A program made the translations under genes and the position numbers. DNA of 64,000 nt from Demequina muriae (lineage in GTDB: Bacteria; Actinomycetota; Actinomycetes; Actinomycetales; Demequinaceae): contig NZ_JAUHQA010000001.1 in assembly GCF_030418295.1 (NCBI RefSeq), forward strand, positions 1,612,001 to 1,676,000. The letters are read 5' to 3'. Positions 1-8,488 of this stretch are shown here, piece by piece. The first letter of the stretch is position 1. Each line of letters begins with the position of its first letter. The notes under the pieces are model-generated. The model made no database searches, was not told the origin of the DNA, and saw only the letters and a program-made list of their open reading frames with translations.

Positions 1-513
1 GCGCTGCCGTTCTACCTGCTCGCTTACGGTCTGGCATCGATCGGCGCGTTCGCGGTGGTCACTCAGGTGCGGGAGCGCACCGAGGACGGATCCGTGGGCG
101 CCGAGGCGGTCCGGCTGGGCCAGTGGGCCGGTCTGGGCAAGCGCTCGCCGCTGCTGGCGGGTGCGATGAGTCTGTTCCTGCTGTCGTTCGCGGGCATCCC
201 GCTCACCGCAGGATTCGTCGGGAAGTTCGAGGCGTTCTCTGCTGCGATCGCGGGCGGCGGCTGGCCGCTGGTGCTCATCGCGGTCATCGCCTCGGCGGTC
301 GCCGCATTCTTCTACGTGCGGCTGGTCGTGCTGATGTTCCTTACGGACGTGCCCGACGGGGCCGAGGACGACATCGCGGTCGAGGACAGCCCGCTCGCTC
401 GCCTGGTGATCTGGGTCACCGCGGTCGCGACCGTGCTGCTCGGCATCCTGCCGGCCGGCGTGCTGGGGCTGTTCGAGGACGCCGCCGTGCTGCTGGTCTC
501 GCTGGGGGCATGA
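1..513 (+). CDS. nuoN: NADH-quinone oxidoreductase subunit N, C-terminal part
   Basis: This is the 3' end of a gene that begins before the window; the frame is open from base 1 and ends at TGA 511-513. The visible 170 residues are strongly hydrophobic. They carry the antiporter-like signature LLSFAGIPLTAGFVGKF, followed by further membrane helices and a short C-terminal tail. NuoN is a proton-pumping membrane subunit of respiratory complex I and is usually the last gene of the nuo operon. Its stop lies 4 bases before the start of the polyprenyl synthase gene, so the two are probably co-transcribed. That arrangement fits complex I and menaquinone side-chain synthesis in an aerobic actinobacterium. 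NuoM or NuoL are less likely because the tail is short and the prenyl synthase follows directly. Confidence 0.93.
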   Translation, partial: ALPFYLLAYGLASIGAFAVVTQVRERTEDGSVGAEAVRLGQWAGLGKRSPLLAGAMSLFLLSFAGIPLTAGFVGKFEAFSAAIAGGGWPLVLIAVIASAVAAFFYVRLVVLMFLTDVPDGAEDDIAVEDSPLARLVIWVTAVATVLLGILPAGVLGLFEDAAVLLVSLGA

Positions 514-517
514 CCTG

Positions 518-1513
518 ATGGCGCTGCCGCTCGGCTCAGAGGCGCTCGAGACTGCGCTGACCCCGCGGCTCGCGATCGTCGAGGAGCGGCTGCGAGACGC
601 GGTCGCGCAGTCCGATCGGCTGGCGCACGCCACCTCACGGCACCTGGTGGATGCGGGGGGCAAGAGGCTGCGGCCGATGCTCTCCCTGCTGACGGCACAG
701 CTCGGCGACGGTGCTCGTCCCGAGGTGCTTGACGCCGCCGTGGTCGTGGAGCTCACGCACCTGGCCACGCTGTACCACGACGACGTGATGGACTCCGCTC
801 CCACCCGCCGCGGCGCGCCCGCAGCGCACGAGGTGTGGGGCAACTCGGTGGCGATCCTCACGGGCGACCTGCTGTTCGCGCGCGCCTCGCGCGTGGTCGC
901 GGGGCTTGGCCCCGAGGCCGTGCGCATCCAGGCGGAGACCTTCGAGCGACTGTGCCTCGGCCAGCTGCACGAGACCGTGGGACCCGACGACGGCGAGGAT
1001 CCCGTCGAGCACTACCTTCAGGTGCTCGCCGACAAGACCGGATCGCTCATCGCGACCTCGGCCCTCTTCGGGGCCAAGTTCGGGGGCTGCGATGTGCGCA
1101 CCGTCGACGCCGTGACGCGCTACGGCGAGCTCGCGGGTGTCGCGTTCCAGCTCGCGGACGACGTCATCGACGTGCGCTCCGACGCCGAGACCACCGGCAA
1201 GACCCCCGGCACTGACCTTCGCGAGGGCGTGCCCACCATGCCGGTGCTGCTGCTGCGCCGGAGAGTCGCCGAGGGCAGGGCGACCGCCGCCGACGCCGCG
1301 CTGCTCGACGTGATCGACGGTGACCTCAGCGGCGACGAGGCGCTGGCGGAGGCCGTCGCGGCGCTGCGTGGCCACCAGGTCGTGGAAGAGACGAGCCAGT
1401 TGGCGCACGCGTGGGCTGGCCGTGCGAAGGACGCCATCGACGGCCTCCCCGAGGGCGACGTGCGCGACGCACTGCTGACCTTCGCCGACGCTCTGGTTGC
1501 GCGCGCCGCCTGA
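518..1513 (+). CDS. polyprenyl diphosphate synthase (trans-isoprenyl, menaquinone side-chain type)
   Basis: A 331-residue all-alpha prenyltransferase. The first aspartate-rich motif is DDVMD at residues 88-92, followed by the substrate-binding Arg pair of PTRRG. The second is LADDVIDV, with Asp214, Asp215 and Asp218. GGKRLRP near residue 47 is the usual diphosphate-binding segment. It should condense isopentenyl diphosphate onto an allylic primer to give a long C35-C50 chain. Its place directly behind nuoN suggests the menaquinone side chain, as seen in many actinobacteria. The ATG at 518 is 4 nt after the nuoN stop, which suggests translational coupling. The product chain length cannot be read safely from the sequence, so I give no specific symbol. 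Confidence 0.9.
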   Translation: MALPLGSEALETALTPRLAIVEERLRDAVAQSDRLAHATSRHLVDAGGKRLRPMLSLLTAQLGDGARPEVLDAAVVVELTHLATLYHDDVMDSAPTRRGAPAAHEVWGNSVAILTGDLLFARASRVVAGLGPEAVRIQAETFERLCLGQLHETVGPDDGEDPVEHYLQVLADKTGSLIATSALFGAKFGGCDVRTVDAVTRYGELAGVAFQLADDVIDVRSDAETTGKTPGTDLREGVPTMPVLLLRRRVAEGRATAADAALLDVIDGDLSGDEALAEAVAALRGHQVVEETSQLAHAWAGRAKDAIDGLPEGDVRDALLTFADALVARAA

Positions 1514-1579
1514 GACCACCCCCGCATCGGCCGCCCGCTCTGGCCCGCCCCTCACCGTCCCGCACCGCCCCGACCACAG

Positions 1580-1669
1580 AACTACGCACCACTTTCTGCG
1601 CGACGCGCGGTGCGCCGGAGCCGAATCGACCTCGCATGCGGGGTTTCGGATCAAGAAGTGGTTCGTAGT
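1580..1669. repeat. long-spaced imperfect inverted repeat in a convergent intergenic gap
   Basis: The 181-nt gap between the converging polyprenyl synthase and rarD genes holds an inverted repeat. The left arm 1581-1594 (ACTACGCACCACTT) is matched by the right arm 1656-1669 (AAGTGGTTCGTAGT) with one mismatch. A copy of the 9-mer GCATCGGCC lies at 1524-1532, just after the prenyl synthase stop. No coding potential is evident in the gap. The repeat could be a bidirectional terminator or a small mobile-element remnant; the sequence alone does not decide. Confidence 0.45.
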
Positions 1670-1694
1670 GTCGGCCAGGGAACCGGACCGGAGG

Positions 1695-2633
1695 CTAGAC
1701 CGGTTCCGCGGGCTCCACGCGGGCCACGCCTCGCCGAGGCCGCGCGCGCCAGCCGTCGACCGTGAGCACCACCAGCGCGACCCACACGAGGATGAAGCCG
1801 ATCCACCGACTCACGGGCATCGGCTCGCCGAAGTGCCACACCGCCAGGATGAACATGAGCGTGGGCGCGATGTACTGCAGCAGGCCGGTGACGTACAGCG
1901 GGAGCCGTCGCGCGCCCGCGGCGAACAGCAGCAGCGCGCCCGCCGTGAAGGCGCCTGTCGACCACAGCAGGACGTCGTGCCCCACCCCGAGTCCTGGCTC
2001 ACCGCGTGCGAGGAACGTCGCCTGCCCCGACTGGTGGATCCACACCAGCGCGGCCAGCGCGACCGGCACGAGGACGGCGGTCTCCACGGTCAGGCCGGTG
2101 ACGGCGTCCACCGTGCCGCCCACGCGCTTCTTGATCAGGCCGTAGAGCCCGAACGACGTGGCCAGTGCCAGGGCGATCCACGGGAACTCGCCCAGTCCGA
2201 ACCCGATCACGAGCACGGCCACGACGGCGATGCCGATGGCCACGAGCTGCAGCCGGCGCAGGCGCTCTCCCAGGAAGACCACGCCGAGCGCCACCGTGAA
2301 CAGCGGGTTGATGTAGTACCCGAGCGCAGCGGAGTTCACGTGGTCCGTGACGACGGCGTACACGTAGATGAGCCAGTTGATCGCGATGAACACTGCAGCC
2401 GCGCCCAGGATGAGCAGCGTGCGCCGGCGGGTCACGGCGGCGCGCAGCCGCGACCAGCCCCCCATCACCGCGACGATCGCCGCGCACACCAGCACCGACC
2501 ACAGCGCGCGGTGCGCGGTGATCTCGACGGCGCCCGCCGGTTCGAGCGCGTGCATGAGCAGGGGAAACCCGCCCCACATCAGGTACGCGCCGGCACCGAA
2601 GGCGAGCCCGGACCTGCTGAGGGATTCGCTCAC
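1695..2633 (-). CDS. rarD: RarD-type EamA-family transporter
   Basis: A 312-residue inner-membrane protein with about ten hydrophobic helices in two EamA-type halves. It begins with the family-typical AYLMWGGFPLLMHAL, followed by the conserved ITAHRALWS. RarD proteins are drug/metabolite superfamily transporters whose substrate is generally unknown. I place the start at GTG 2633: the product then begins just before the first helix as in relatives, and a CACAAT hexamer ends 6 nt upstream, which fits a leaderless mRNA. An upstream ATG at 2720 in the same frame would add 29 low-complexity residues and is less likely. The gene converges on the polyprenyl synthase gene. No regulatory partner is visible. 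Confidence 0.87.
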   Translation of the reverse strand: MSESLSRSGLAFGAGAYLMWGGFPLLMHALEPAGAVEITAHRALWSVLVCAAIVAVMGGWSRLRAAVTRRRTLLILGAAAVFIAINWLIYVYAVVTDHVNSAALGYYINPLFTVALGVVFLGERLRRLQLVAIGIAVVAVLVIGFGLGEFPWIALALATSFGLYGLIKKRVGGTVDAVTGLTVETAVLVPVALAALVWIHQSGQATFLARGEPGLGVGHDVLLWSTGAFTAGALLLFAAGARRLPLYVTGLLQYIAPTLMFILAVWHFGEPMPVSRWIGFILVWVALVVLTVDGWRARPRRGVARVEPAEPV

Positions 2634-2746
2634 CTCGCGATTGTGCCACTGGGACGGCTGCCGGACGGCCGATGCGGGGGCGGCCTGCGCGTCCGGTGCC
2701 AGTCGGGAGGCGCGTGGCACCGTCGCTGCCCCATCGCGGCTGCGAG

Positions 2747-3361
2747 TCAGGCCAGCGTGCGCCTCATCAGCACCCGCGGCTTGCCGCCGCCCTTGGATGC
2801 GGTCTCCGAGGCGGTCGTGAATCCGTGCCGCTCGAACAGCGTCCTGGTGCCGACGTAGGCGGAGGCGACATCGATGCGGTCACCGCCGGTGTCCGCGGGG
2901 TAGCCCTCGACGATGGTCGCCCCCTGGGAACGCGCGTAGTCGACCGCGCCGTCGAGCAGCACGCCCGCGAGCCCCTGGCGCCGGTGGCCGGCACGGACGA
3001 CGAAGCACACCACTGACCACACGGGCTCGTCATCGAGCCGAGGGATCACGCGGGAGTGGACGAGCCGGTGATACGCGGAGCGGGGCGAGACCGAGCACCA
3101 GCCCACCACCTCGCCATCGCGGTAGGCGAGCACGCCCGGCGCGATGTCCTCCCCGCAGAGGTCGTGCAGCACATCGGCGCGCGCCCGGGCGGGCTGATCC
3201 TTGATGTGGGGATCGCCAGCGCTGATGCGCATCGCCAGGCACCAGCACGAGGGCGTGTCCAGGCTCTTGGGGCCCAGCACGGTCCGGACGTCCGGCCACC
3301 GTTCCTGGGTCGCGGGCAGGACGCTGAACGTGCCAGCACCCGTGCCCGTGTCGGCTCTCAT
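2747..3361 (-). CDS. GNAT-family N-acetyltransferase
   Basis: A 204-residue soluble protein with an acetyl-CoA binding motif A (residues about 122-134, RAGHRRQGLAGVLL) and the family's preceding strand SVVCFVV. The end, ALFxRHGF-like followed by a Lys/Arg-rich tail, matches small GNAT enzymes acting on amino groups. The acceptor is unknown. Start ATG 3361 lacks a clear Shine-Dalgarno. A TAGGGT hexamer (minus strand 3373-3368) ends 6 nt upstream, so the transcript may be leaderless and independent of the GH81 gene that ends at 3455. Confidence 0.85.
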   Translation of the reverse strand: MRADTGTGAGTFSVLPATQERWPDVRTVLGPKSLDTPSCWCLAMRISAGDPHIKDQPARARADVLHDLCGEDIAPGVLAYRDGEVVGWCSVSPRSAYHRLVHSRVIPRLDDEPVWSVVCFVVRAGHRRQGLAGVLLDGAVDYARSQGATIVEGYPADTGGDRIDVASAYVGTRTLFERHGFTTASETASKGGGKPRVLMRRTLA

Positions 3362-3367
3362 GCGACC

Positions 3368-3373
3368 ACCCTA
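3368..3373 (-). promoter_or_regulatory. -10 element of a likely leaderless promoter (GNAT gene)
   Basis: TAGGGT read on the minus strand, with exactly 6 nt between it and the ATG. That would put the transcription start at the first base of the start codon. No convincing -35 is visible. Confidence 0.45.
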
Positions 3374-3454
3374 GGGCGACGCTCCGACACGGGCACGGGT
3401 CGCTCCGCTCACTGACGCGGTGCGGCCGGCATCACGCCGCTGCAGCGAGCCTCA

Positions 3455-5524
3455 TCACTGGGCCGCCGCGATCCAGGCGAGCATGGCGGCGCGGGAGTTG
3501 CCGTCGTCGATCCCCGAGTCAGGCAGCGCCGTGGCCTCGTCCCATGCCGCAGCCGCCTGCTCTGGACCGGCGAGCGCCTGGTACATGAGCAGGTAGTCGC
3601 CGAACGGCACCTCGTACCCACCTGGAGCGGCGGCCTCGATCGAGCGCAGCGCGGTCGCGACGGCCTCCTCGTCCTCGGGGGCGAGGTGCTGCTGCACCGG
3701 CGCCATCGGAATCAGCTCGATGCCGAGCATCGCGCTCGGCTCCGCGCTGAACCACGTCGCGTACTCGCGCTTGCCACCCCACTGGAGAGCCACGATGTCG
3801 TGCTGGTACTCCTCGAAGCCCTCAAGGTCGGGTCGCAGCCAGCGGGTGACGGCGGCATTCGCCTCGGCGGACAGGGTCCACCGCGCCGTGTGGGTGAGCG
3901 ACTCGTCTCCGCGGGCCTGAGCCCAGGCTGCGACGCCATTCCAGGCGAGCACCGCCTCGGAGCTGGACTCCTGGTTGTTGCCGTCGCCGAACGGGGAGAA
4001 CCCGCTCGCCCACGAATGACCTGCGAACGGGTCGAAGGCACGCAGCGTCGGGAATGACTCCGCGTCAGCAGGGCTGGCGATGTCGGCAGCCACGAGATCC
4101 ATGACCGGCGCGAGCCCGTCCTCGAGTGACGGATCGCGTTCGAGTGCGACCGCCGCTGCGTTCAGCAGGTACCCGTAGTGGAAGTGGTGGTCGTTGAACT
4201 CCTCCGAGCCGAACGCCGCCTCGAGACCCACCACGCCGCGCAGCTGCTCGTCGTACTCGAAGCAACGCTCCGAGCGGCGTTCGCAGCCGGCCGGATCGGC
4301 CCAGGTGAGGAGCTCATCGGAGAGCACACCGGCGAACTCGTCGGCCAGCGCCGTCTCGCCGAGTGCGTCCGCAACCGTCACGAGCATGGCGTGACGGTGC
4401 AGGGCCTTCGCGCCGAAGTAGGTGTCGGCGGGGAAGGTCGGCTCGGCCTGGGCCTCGGACTCGAGAGCCGCGACGATCTCCGCACGCTGCTCCTCCGTGA
4501 CTCCGTCGAGATCCAGCCCGAGGTCCGGCTCGACGGTGGGCACCGACCACGCGACCGTCGAGGCGGTGCATGCGGCCATCTCGCCATTGACGGACGGGTA
4601 GGTTCCGAGCTCGCAGTCGAGGCCCTCGGCGCGTTCGCGTGGCACCGCCACGAGCGTCGGTTCGTCCTCGGGTGCGTACGCGAGCGAGGTGGTGGCCGAC
4701 TCGTCATCCACGGCGTAGGTCACGTCGACCCCGTCGATCGGAGCGCCGGTCGCAGCGGCCACCGCGGCGGGGTCACCGCCGTCGGGGACCGCGAACATCT
4801 GCGCGTGATCACCCGACGAGAGGGTGACCGTGGAGCCATCGACGGTGGCGTTCGCGGCACTGATGCCGTACGTCCGCTCTCCCGACTCCATGGTCCAGAC
4901 GCCGTCGCCAGCGGGGACGGGTGCGGGGGAGACCGTGAACGACATGTCTGCAGTCGCGGTGACGCCCACCATCGGCGACCCTGCGGCGAGACTGACGGAA
5001 GCGTCGCCGTACGCGAGCGTGACGCTCGTGGTGTCCGCTGCGGTCGCGACGGGCAGGCCCGATGCGCCATCGATGGCGACGGTGACGTCGCTCGACGCGG
5101 GGCTGACGATCGAGTTGCCATCCACGGCCACGCCGACGCGCGGCACGCCCCAGGCGAAGCCGCCGTCGGTCGAGTTGAAGGACAGCGGCGCGGGGAACGC
5201 GACGAAGGGCTGGTCGCCGAAGACCAGTCCCGAGTACCAGCGGTTCGTGGGCGGTATCACGCCGTCAGCGACGCGCGCCGGCACTGCCGATTCTTCGGCA
5301 CGGGTCGGCAGCAGCGACGCGTCGGTCGTGTCCGGCCCCGCCACGGCGTCGCTCGCGGGCGCCGAGAGGTCCGAGGTCGCTCCGGGGCCCGTCTCTGCGC
5401 TTGCGCCAGACCCGCCGTCCGGGGTCGTGCTCGGTCCGTCGCCATTCTCGCCGGCGCCGTCGCAGCCCGCCAGGACCACGAGGGCACCCGCGATGGCCGC
5501 GGCAGCCCATGTGTGTCGTCTCAT
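3455..5524 (-). CDS. GH81 endo-beta-1,3-glucanase lipoprotein, module 1
   Basis: A 689-residue secreted lipoprotein. The signal peptide ends in a lipobox LAGC with Cys21, followed by a Ser/Thr/Asp/Gly-rich linker to about residue 85. The GH81 signature PPTNRWYS is at 91-98 and opens the beta-sandwich half. The catalytic half carries NDHHFHYGY (444-452, Asp445), GHSWASG (502-508) and NQESSSE (517-523, Glu519 and Glu523), the acidic residues used by GH81 enzymes. The family hydrolyses internal beta-1,3-glucan bonds. It is the last gene of a three-gene unit, starting 1 nt after the HlyD-like gene. By analogy with BcsZ in cellulose operons it probably trims or edits the glucan made by the GT2 synthase (inference). 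A paralogue ends the neighbouring module. Confidence 0.9.
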   Translation of the reverse strand: MRRHTWAAAAIAGALVVLAGCDGAGENGDGPSTTPDGGSGASAETGPGATSDLSAPASDAVAGPDTTDASLLPTRAEESAVPARVADGVIPPTNRWYSGLVFGDQPFVAFPAPLSFNSTDGGFAWGVPRVGVAVDGNSIVSPASSDVTVAIDGASGLPVATAADTTSVTLAYGDASVSLAAGSPMVGVTATADMSFTVSPAPVPAGDGVWTMESGERTYGISAANATVDGSTVTLSSGDHAQMFAVPDGGDPAAVAAATGAPIDGVDVTYAVDDESATTSLAYAPEDEPTLVAVPRERAEGLDCELGTYPSVNGEMAACTASTVAWSVPTVEPDLGLDLDGVTEEQRAEIVAALESEAQAEPTFPADTYFGAKALHRHAMLVTVADALGETALADEFAGVLSDELLTWADPAGCERRSERCFEYDEQLRGVVGLEAAFGSEEFNDHHFHYGYLLNAAAVALERDPSLEDGLAPVMDLVAADIASPADAESFPTLRAFDPFAGHSWASGFSPFGDGNNQESSSEAVLAWNGVAAWAQARGDESLTHTARWTLSAEANAAVTRWLRPDLEGFEEYQHDIVALQWGGKREYATWFSAEPSAMLGIELIPMAPVQQHLAPEDEEAVATALRSIEAAAPGGYEVPFGDYLLMYQALAGPEQAAAAWDEATALPDSGIDDGNSRAAMLAWIAAAQ

Positions 5525-5525
5525 G

Positions 5526-6425
5526 TCACAGTCCGATCTTTTCTAGGAAGTCAGTGGCAGTGTCGCGCAGGCCCGCGAGCGGGCCGTCGTCTCGGAGCTC
5601 GACGGTCGCGTGCACCGGCGTGCCGGGTGCCGTCAATCCTGCCGGATCACTGTGCGCGATGTCCTCCGACGCGACGCGCACGAAGGCGCGCGCTGCGCCG
5701 TCCTCGGTGGCGACCTCGATCTCGTCGACCGTGCCGGTCACCGTGGTGCGGTCCGGGAGGCGCACCTCGACCGGGGCTCCGATCTGGAGCCGGTCGAAGT
5801 CCCGCGGCGTCAGCAGGAAGTCGGCGCTCACGTAGAGCGAGTCGTCCTCGAAGACCTCGGCGACGATGCCGCCGGCGGGGATGTATCCGCCCACACCCGT
5901 GGGCACCTCCGCGACAGTGCCGGAGGCGCTCGCGGTGACCGTCCACAGGGGGCTGAACTCCTCATCATCGGACGCGGACTCGGTGTCCGCGTCGCGGGAC
6001 GGCGCGGAGTCGCCCGGCGCGGAGTCGCCCGATGCGGAGTCGCTCGATGCGGAGTCGCTGGACTCGGCGTCGGAGGAGGCCTCCGAGGCCGAGGGCTCGG
6101 GCGACGAATCGTCGGTGGTCTCGGCTGATTCGGCTGCCTCGTCCTGCGCTTCGGCGCGCGCCTCCATCTCGAGGTCGCGCTGGCGGCCCAGGCTGTCGAT
6201 CGTGAAGAGCGCGTCGCCCTCAGAGACGTAGGCGCCCTCCTCGACGTGCTGCTCGACGAGCTTGCCGCCGTAGTCGGAGCCGACGGGCAGCGTGTTCGCG
6301 GAGACCACGGCGGTTGCGGAGGTGGCGCTCGACTCGCGCTCGGTGTAGACGTACGTGAGTGCGGCGATGAGGATGAAGACGCCCATCGTGCCGAACAGCA
6401 TCTTGAAGCGGGTGCCCCAGGTCAT
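5526..6425 (-). CDS. HlyD-like membrane-anchored adaptor, module 1, with an acidic Ser/Asp-rich insert
   Basis: 299 residues: a short cytoplasmic start, one N-terminal membrane helix (about 10-28), then an extracytoplasmic barrel/lipoyl-type region. Half-motifs such as DYGGKLVEQHVEEGAYVSEG and ASGTVAEVPTGVGG are followed by a beta-barrel segment. Between the half-motifs, where HlyD proteins usually carry a coiled coil, lies an acidic Ser/Asp/Glu/Ala-rich stretch (about 85-160) containing a 5-residue tandem repeat. The module 2 paralogue has only a short loop there. ATG overlaps the GT2 stop as ATGA. A GT2 plus membrane-fusion-like partner resembles BgsA/BgsB of the Sinorhizobium mixed-linkage glucan system. 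Its role is probably passing the nascent glucan across the envelope (inference). Confidence 0.78.
   Translation of the reverse strand: MTWGTRFKMLFGTMGVFILIAALTYVYTERESSATSATAVVSANTLPVGSDYGGKLVEQHVEEGAYVSEGDALFTIDSLGRQRDLEMEARAEAQDEAAESAETTDDSSPEPSASEASSDAESSDSASSDSASGDSAPGDSAPSRDADTESASDDEEFSPLWTVTASASGTVAEVPTGVGGYIPAGGIVAEVFEDDSLYVSADFLLTPRDFDRLQIGAPVEVRLPDRTTVTGTVDEIEVATEDGAARAFVRVASEDIAHSDPAGLTAPGTPVHATVELRDDGPLAGLRDTATDFLEKIGL
6001..6060. repeat. four tandem 15-bp repeats inside the HlyD-like gene
   Basis: Four consecutive 15-nt units. The first two, GGCGCGGAGTCGCCC, are identical; the next two, GATGCGGAGTCGCTC and GATGCGGAGTCGCTG, differ slightly. They encode on the minus strand an Asp-Ser-Ala-(Ser/Pro)-(Ser/Gly) repeat. 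Unit loss or gain keeps the frame, so length can vary by slippage without breaking the gene. Confidence 0.9.
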
Positions 6426-8131
6426 GATGTCTCCTTCTCAAGGGTGGCGGTTCCACGGCCCCAGACAGGGGCGAACGCGGTGTCGGCCGGGCGCGCCACC
6501 ACGGTGCGGGTGGGCTTGGCGGCCGGCGTGCGGGCGGGGGAGGGCGCGGAGAGCTGTCGGCCCTCACGCGCCGCGGCGACCAGGAAGGTCGCGAGGATGA
6601 TGGTGTTGGTGACGTTCCACGCCGTGGCGAGCGACACGGACCCGTTGTCCAGGTCCCTGATGATGCCGACCACGGAGGTCAGTGCCAGGAAGACGAAGAT
6701 CAGCACCTGCGGGACGATGAAGTTGAAGGGCGAGCGGCCCTTGGCGGTGCCGGTCGCCTGCCAGCCGACGTCCTTGCCGCGCAAGGCGTTGCCGAGGGCC
6801 TTGACGTAGATGGGAAAGGACACTGCCGCGAGCGTCAGCGTCTGCCACCGGAAGGACCCGAGCGTGTACCAGGCGAACAGGATCTGCAGGGCGTAGAAGC
6901 CCGCGTAGTACAGGAACCAGGTCATCGCCGACGTCTCGATCGTCATGGGCTGCAGATCCAGGAAGATCTCCATGGGCGGCAGCATGAGCAGGATCAGGGG
7001 CGCGATTCCGGTGAGGTAGAAGGTCGCGGTGACCAGGTACTGGACCCGCTGCTCGAGGCTCAACCGGACGTCCCGTCGGAACGGATTGCGGGTGAGCAGG
7101 ATCTCGAAGCCTCCGGTCGCCCAGCGCAGCTGCTGCTTGGAGTACGCCTCGATGGTCTCGGGGGCTTCGCCCACGGCGAGCACGTCGGGGATGAAGACGG
7201 ACTTCCAGCCGGCCTCGTGCATCATCAGCGACGTCCACACGTCCTCGGACTTGGAGTCGGTGTAGATGCCGTCGACGTCTTCGACGGCCTCGCGGCGGAA
7301 GATCACGTTGGTGCCCACGCAGAACGCCGCGTTGAAGCGGTTGCGACCGGGCTGGATGAAGCGGTAGAAGACGGCCTGCATGTACCCGGCTCCGCGCGCA
7401 ATGGTGGTGCGCAGATTGCCGTAGCTCTGCGGCGTCTGCACGAATGCGAGGCGCTCGTCGTTGAAGAACGGCAGCGTCTCCTCGAGGAATTCGGGACGCG
7501 GCACGAAGTCGGCGTCGAACACGGCGAAGAACTCGCCCTTCGCGAGGGTGAGCGCGTGGTTGATGTTGCCCGCCTTGGCGCCGCCAGAGGTGAGGCGCCG
7601 CACATAGCGAGCGCCCTCGTGGGCCGCGAGGTCCCGCACCTCGTCGCTGCGGCCGTCGTCGAGCACCCACGTGGTGTGTCGACCGCGCACTCTCATGGCC
7701 GCGCGGACGGTTCCGCGAATCACCTCGAGATCCTCGCCGTACGTGGTGATGAAGATGTCGACGCCGATCGGCGAGCCATGGAGGTGCGGCTCACGCAGAT
7801 GCGGCGGCTGGCGCTGCACTGCGGGGTCGGATCCGTAGAGCCCGTCCTTCGTGTGGAAGTACGCGAAGTCCCGCGGATTGTGACCCCCCGACAGGATGGT
7901 CCACATCCCGAAGAACGCCTGGGCCACGAGCACCGTCTCAGCGATGATCACCATCGTGTAGGGCAGCAGGTCGCCCCGGTGATCGGGGTCGAGCAGGAAC
8001 CCCGCGTACAGCAGGGTGCCGAGGGCGGCCACGCCGACCATCAGGAACATGATCGGACTGGGCGCAGTGCCTGGCTCCGTCGGGGGAAGGGAGGGGGACG
8101 GGTGATCGGTGGCGGAACGGGGTGCAGTCAT
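6422..8131 (-). CDS. processive GT2 glycosyltransferase (beta-glucan synthase-like), module 1
   Basis: 569 residues with the layout of BcsA/CrdS-type synthases. Two N-terminal helices (about 27-48 and 57-80) are followed by a cytoplasmic GT-A domain, then five or so further helices. Catalytic motifs are DDG 158-160, DAD 206-208, a SED base motif 295-297 and QQLRW 333-337, the Q(Q/R)xRW signature of processive enzymes. A gating-loop-like segment GWQATGTAKGRS follows helix 5. There is no C-terminal PilZ domain, so direct c-di-GMP control as in BcsA is not expected. The tail after the last helix is short and Pro/Ala-rich. Start ATG 8131 has GGAGAG 6 nt upstream. Linkage is inferred from the paired GH81 glucanase; cellulose or another polymer remains possible. 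Confidence 0.85.
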   Translation of the reverse strand: MTAPRSATDHPSPSLPPTEPGTAPSPIMFLMVGVAALGTLLYAGFLLDPDHRGDLLPYTMVIIAETVLVAQAFFGMWTILSGGHNPRDFAYFHTKDGLYGSDPAVQRQPPHLREPHLHGSPIGVDIFITTYGEDLEVIRGTVRAAMRVRGRHTTWVLDDGRSDEVRDLAAHEGARYVRRLTSGGAKAGNINHALTLAKGEFFAVFDADFVPRPEFLEETLPFFNDERLAFVQTPQSYGNLRTTIARGAGYMQAVFYRFIQPGRNRFNAAFCVGTNVIFRREAVEDVDGIYTDSKSEDVWTSLMMHEAGWKSVFIPDVLAVGEAPETIEAYSKQQLRWATGGFEILLTRNPFRRDVRLSLEQRVQYLVTATFYLTGIAPLILLMLPPMEIFLDLQPMTIETSAMTWFLYYAGFYALQILFAWYTLGSFRWQTLTLAAVSFPIYVKALGNALRGKDVGWQATGTAKGRSPFNFIVPQVLIFVFLALTSVVGIIRDLDNGSVSLATAWNVTNTIILATFLVAAAREGRQLSAPSPARTPAAKPTRTVVARPADTAFAPVWGRGTATLEKETS

Positions 8132-8488
8132 ATCGCTCTCCGGGGTCGGGAGGACGCAGGCATGCTGCGCAACGGGAAGGAGGGGGTGGCGACGTCGCCG
8201 TGGCCAGCGCTATGGGGCCGGGCTTCGAAAAGTCGATTCGTCGTCGGTGGCGATGGCGCCGCTCAGCGACGCCTTGCTCAGTCAGGGGCCGGCGTGAGGA
8301 GCGCGGCCTGATCACCACTGTAGGCATGGGGCGCACTCAGAAATGTCTCAGATGCGCCCAGTACCGTCCTTACCTGGGCGTTCGAGACGTCCGTTGCAGG
8401 GGCGGCCGCACGGCAGCGTCGTCTGCACCCCGCTACGGGCGGCCGATGCGTCAGGCGCCGGGCAGCGGGGTCTCCACCCGGGAGGCTC
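8132..8488. other. 357-nt gap between the two glucan modules
   Basis: This space separates the GH81 stop of module 2 from the GT2 start of module 1 and must hold any separate promoter for module 1. I see no gene. It contains a 7-bp inverted repeat (GGGCGCA 8329-8335 with TGCGCCC 8353-8359) around two CTCAG direct repeats, which could be an operator, and a copy of the recurrent 9-mer GGCCGATGC at 8441-8449. No convincing sigma-70 promoter can be named. Confidence 0.4.

Noticed and set aside
4178..5938. A 586-residue plus-strand open frame across the GH81 and HlyD-like genes
   Set aside because: It is antisense to two genes with complete catalytic or family motifs and has no motif of its own.
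6422..8131. c-di-GMP control of the GT2 synthases through a PilZ domain, with YajQ at 26415 as a partner
   Set aside because: No PilZ-like segment (RxxxR, D/NxSxxG) is present after the last helices, and YajQ is unlinked.
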